NCBI GenBank assembly: GCA_023384455.1
Contig: JAHDWH010000049.1
Span: forward strand, 1 to 33,935
DNA length: 33,935 nt
Direction of reading: 5' to 3'
DNA from: Caldilineaceae bacterium
Lineage (GTDB): Bacteria > Chloroflexota > Anaerolineae > Caldilineales > Caldilineaceae
Positions 31,753 to 33,935 of this stretch are shown here, piece by piece. Made by a program: the position numbers and the translations under genes. Below the pieces are notes generated by a model. That model had not been told where the DNA came from, made no database searches, and saw only the letters and a program-made list of their open reading frames with translations. Each line of letters opens with the position of its first letter. Position 1 is the stretch's first letter.

Positions 31753-33022
31753 AGCGCAGATTGTCTTCTTCCTGGGAAATTTGCAGGGAAAGCGAATCGG
31801 AGCCGGCATTGCCTGCCTCGCGCAGGGCCTCTTCGGCCACGGGCAGATCGGGCAACTCCCGGACGGCCAGCCGTCGGTCCCGACGGACTTTGGCCGGGAT
31901 CAGGTCGCGCATCAGCTCCAGCTTGCCAAAGCAGAGCAGCCGATCCCCGGCTTCCAACTGGCGCTGGGGGCGGGGGTTGGGAATCACAATTGTGCCCCGA
32001 TAGAGGGTCAGGGCGATAATATCCTTCTCGCGCAGCCCCGATTCCGCAATCGATTTGCCCACATACTGGGAGCCTTCGGGGATGGAAAGCTCGGCCACGC
32101 CGTAGCCCCGGCTCACAGTCAGCCGCTGGCGCAGATCGATCTCCGGGAAATCGACCTGGGCGGCCATATAGTCGATAATCGATCCGGCGATGTCCAGTTG
32201 GGTGCAGCCTTCGATCCCCTCCAGGCCGGGGGACGAATTGACTTCCATAATTTGTGGCCCGTCTCGCCCTTCCAGCAGATCCACCCCAGCCACCCGCAGC
32301 CCCATAATCTGGGCCGCCCGCACAGCCGTCTCCCGGTAAACTTCGTCCAGTTCCACCCGCTCGGTGACACCGCCCCGGTGGACATTGCTGCGGAATTCCT
32401 GCCCCTGAGCCACCCGGCGCATAGCCCCCACCACCTGATCCCCCACCACAAAGGCCCGAATGTCCCGGCCTTTGCTCTCGGAGACAAATTTCTGGATCAG
32501 AATGTTCTGCTTCTGGCTTTGCAGCAGTTCGATGATGGCCTCGGCGGATTTGACCGTCTCGGCCAGGAGGACGCCGATGCCCTGGGTGCCTTCCAGCAGT
32601 TTGATGATGACCGGCGCGCCGCCCACCCGCTCGATGGCGGGCAGCACATCCTTTTTGTCCCGCACAAAAGTCGTCTGGGGGATGCCGATGCGGTGGCGGC
32701 TGAGAATTTGCAGGCTGCGCAGTTTGTCCCGGGAGTTGGTGATGCCCGCCGAGGAGTTGGCGCAGAAGACGTCCATCTGCTCGAACTGGCGCACGACAGC
32801 CGTGCCGTAATAGGTGATGGACGCGCCGATGCGGGGCAGCACCGCGTCGTAATGGGAGAGCGGTTTCTGATTGTAAAAGAGGTCGGGCGCGCCTTCCTTC
32901 AGGTCGATGGCAAATTTGAGGGTATTGAGCACTTTGACTTCGTGCCCCCGCTGCACCGCGGCTTCGCGCAGGCGTCGGGTGCTGTAACACTTCGGGCTGC
33001 ACGAGAGAATTCCCAATTTCAT
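31745..33022 (-). CDS. RimK-like ATP-grasp ligase with C-terminal TrkA-C domain
   Basis: A 425-residue protein. Residues 1-95 form the RimK N-terminal domain (MKLGILSCSP...), and about 95-290 are ATP-grasp: KLLEGTQGIGVLL, the IQKFVSESKGRDIRAFVVG stretch, and metal site QIMEVNSSPGLEGIE. RimK-type enzymes ligate glutamate or similar amino acids. Residues about 303-378 (VSRGYGVAELSIPEGSQYVG start, LEAGDRLLCFG near 356-366) match a TrkA-C (RCK_C) ligand-binding domain, which ordinary RimK lacks. An acidic tail follows. The ATG at 33022 has AAAGGGA about 5 nt upstream. The TrkA-C domain may sense a ligand and control activity (inference). Confidence 0.9.
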   Translation of the reverse strand: MKLGILSCSPKCYSTRRLREAAVQRGHEVKVLNTLKFAIDLKEGAPDLFYNQKPLSHYDAVLPRIGASITYYGTAVVRQFEQMDVFCANSSAGITNSRDKLRSLQILSRHRIGIPQTTFVRDKKDVLPAIERVGGAPVIIKLLEGTQGIGVLLAETVKSAEAIIELLQSQKQNILIQKFVSESKGRDIRAFVVGDQVVGAMRRVAQGQEFRSNVHRGGVTERVELDEVYRETAVRAAQIMGLRVAGVDLLEGRDGPQIMEVNSSPGLEGIEGCTQLDIAGSIIDYMAAQVDFPEIDLRQRLTVSRGYGVAELSIPEGSQYVGKSIAESGLREKDIIALTLYRGTIVIPNPRPQRQLEAGDRLLCFGKLELMRDLIPAKVRRDRRLAVRELPDLPVAEEALREAGNAGSDSLSLQISQEEDNLRYA

Positions 33023-33167
33023 ACGAATCCCTTTCGTCTGACAAGAGTGCGATGCGGACAAACAACCACAGAATAGACAGACCACACGGAAAATTTCTCT
33101 TTGACTTTCTTTCCGTCTGTTTCGTATTTTCTGTGGTTGGCCCGCAGATGTTGTAGTGCGATAGTCT
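33023..33167. repeat. CCACAGAA-type repeat between RimB and RimK genes
   Basis: ACCACAGAATA near 33066 and TATTTTCTGTGGT near 33126 form an imperfect inverted pair. No gene is present. Confidence 0.65.
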
Positions 33168-33686
33168 CTACTTCTGTTTTGGTGGTTTGTCCCGCTTGGG
33201 TCTGCCGCCGGTATAGGATTTCCCCGCGTCCACCAGAAAGCGCCGCCGGAAGGCCTCCCGGCCCAGGAGCATCCGAAAGCCCATTTTGTCCCGGCTGGCC
33301 AGGGTCAGCTCCACCGGCCAGGTGACGCCCAGGAGTGTGATGTTCGTGACAACAACCGGGCGCCGGGCGGCCCGTCCGCTGGAGCTGCGCACGGAGCGGT
33401 ATTCGAGAATCGGCGCTTCGATCTGGATTGTCGTCGTGTTTTTGCGCTGGACAGGGTGGACGCTGAAGCGCACCCACTTCGCCCCCTCCCGCTCAAACTC
33501 TTGCAGGTCAAAGGCGTGCAGGGATGAGGAGCGCGCCCCCGTATCCACTTTGGCTTTGATCGTCTCGATTCCGAAATCGGGCAGCCCCACCCATTCGCGC
33601 CAGCCGATGACGGGCAGGCTGGGTTTGCTCGCCAAGCCGGGTTTGCCCAGCAAACCCGGCTTGGCGGTCTTCTTTTGTTTCACCAT
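33168..33686 (-). CDS. Retropepsin-like RimB-type protein (ATP-dependent zinc protease family)
   Basis: A 172-residue protein. The N-terminal basic region (MVKQKKTAKP) has KPGL repeats, and residues about 26-150 match the RimB/COG4067 family: VIGWREWVGLPDFGI, AKVDTGARSSSLHA with aspartic-protease-like DTGA (48-51), and MGFRMLLGREAFRRRFLVD. The family is often named ATP-dependent zinc protease, but its fold is retropepsin-like. It is the first gene of the minus-strand triad. The ATG at 33686 is chosen because the upstream frame runs into repeat DNA; no strong ribosome site is seen. Codons 8-19 are encoded by a 16-bp perfect palindrome. Confidence 0.85.
   Translation of the reverse strand: MVKQKKTAKPGLLGKPGLASKPSLPVIGWREWVGLPDFGIETIKAKVDTGARSSSLHAFDLQEFEREGAKWVRFSVHPVQRKNTTTIQIEAPILEYRSVRSSSGRAARRPVVVTNITLLGVTWPVELTLASRDKMGFRMLLGREAFRRRFLVDAGKSYTGGRPKRDKPPKQK
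33631..33665. repeat. 16-bp perfect palindrome inside the RimB coding sequence
   Basis: GCCAAGCCGGGTTTGC (33631-33646) pairs with 33650-33665 around a 3-nt loop. It encodes the KPGLLGKPGL segment in frame, close to the start codon. Confidence 0.92.
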
Positions 33687-33699
33687 TTCACGTTTCGTC

Positions 33700-33935
33700 T
33701 TTACTACATTGTCAACAAAATTTATGCCGTATCGTAGGCGCTGCTTGTAGCTGCGCAAGAGACGAGTGCCCCTGCGGCTGGCTGTGCGGTTCAAAACCGC
33801 ACCTACAGAAATCCCACATTACTTCGTTTACAAAGCATCTACTACACTCTCAACAAAGTTTTTTGCGCTACCGTAGGCGCTGCTTGTAGCTGCGCAAGAG
33901 ACGAGTACCCCTGCGGCTGGCTGTGCGGTTCAAAA
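33700..33935. repeat. 139-bp tandem repeat running off the window
   Basis: 33733-33796 and 33872-33935 match almost completely (GTAGGCGCTGCTTGTAGCTG... to ...GTGCGGTTCAAAA), with a period of 139 bp. The similarity extends upstream (TCAACAAA words near 33712 and 33850). The GTGCGGTT...AACCGCACCTAC palindrome seen at the window's left end recurs here. Confidence 0.9.

Noticed and set aside
31736-33076. 446-codon plus-strand open frame opposite the RimK-like gene
   Set aside because: It is a shadow; the minus-strand frame has ATP-grasp motifs and a ribosome site.
1-33935. tRNA genes
   Set aside because: I looked for the T-loop word GTTCGANTCC and acceptor-like stems on both strands and found no convincing cloverleaf; the GGTTCAAAACC matches belong to palindromic repeats.

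Overview
The window looks like a chromosomal segment of an uncultured or little-studied filamentous member of the Chloroflexota (Anaerolineae/Caldilineae-like). This is inferred, not proven. The reasons are high GC, Bacillus-type SOS boxes, strong TTGACA-N17-TATAAT-like promoters, lipoproteins with Ala/Pro-rich linkers, sugar ABC importers without their own ATPase, a seven-iron-type ferredoxin, and very many short palindromic repeats between genes. I see no rRNA, tRNA, CRISPR array, phage or intact insertion sequence.

Layout. 1-310: a 146-bp tandem repeat. 266-7065: a beta-CASP nuclease, a DapF-like protein with both catalytic cysteines replaced by serine, LexA with a readable operator/promoter, a DUF429 protein, and a minus-strand cluster (DUF3500, hotdog thioesterase, metallo-beta-lactamase hydrolase). 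7383-16953: two carbohydrate ABC importers back to back. System 1 (minus strand) is binding protein, MalF-like and MalG-like permease. System 2 (plus strand) is an unusually long MalF-like permease, a MalG-like permease and, after about 1 kb holding a VapB-like antitoxin and a broken vapC, a second binding protein. A small P-loop kinase lies between them. 17052-20716: LmbE-type deacetylase, ferredoxin, patatin and an Fsr-like MFS exporter, all on the minus strand.

21046-24147: a TM-less FtsK-type ATPase, a two-TM protein with a Pro/Gln/Gly/Tyr-rich tail, an AIR-synthase-like protein and an overlooked 32-residue membrane peptide. The ATPase promoter carries a SOS box between -35 and -10, the same arrangement as the lexA promoter. 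I read the ATPase and the small membrane protein as a possible split FtsK under SOS control; this is the most interesting item here. 24607-30577: a LysM/L,D-transpeptidase with an altered active-site motif, two overlapping Yip1-like membrane proteins, a PHP phosphoesterase, a PfkB kinase and an NmrA-like reductase. 30679-33686: a minus-strand triad of retropepsin-like RimB protein, RimK-like ATP-grasp ligase with an added TrkA-C domain, and an AspA/AstE-type deacylase, which suggests addition and removal of amino-acid or peptide tags.

Almost every intergenic gap carries a palindrome. The palindromes differ in sequence but share an architecture (mini-hairpins inside a larger inverted repeat, often bounded by GTAGGT/ACCTAC). 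Several genes begin or end inside such repeats.
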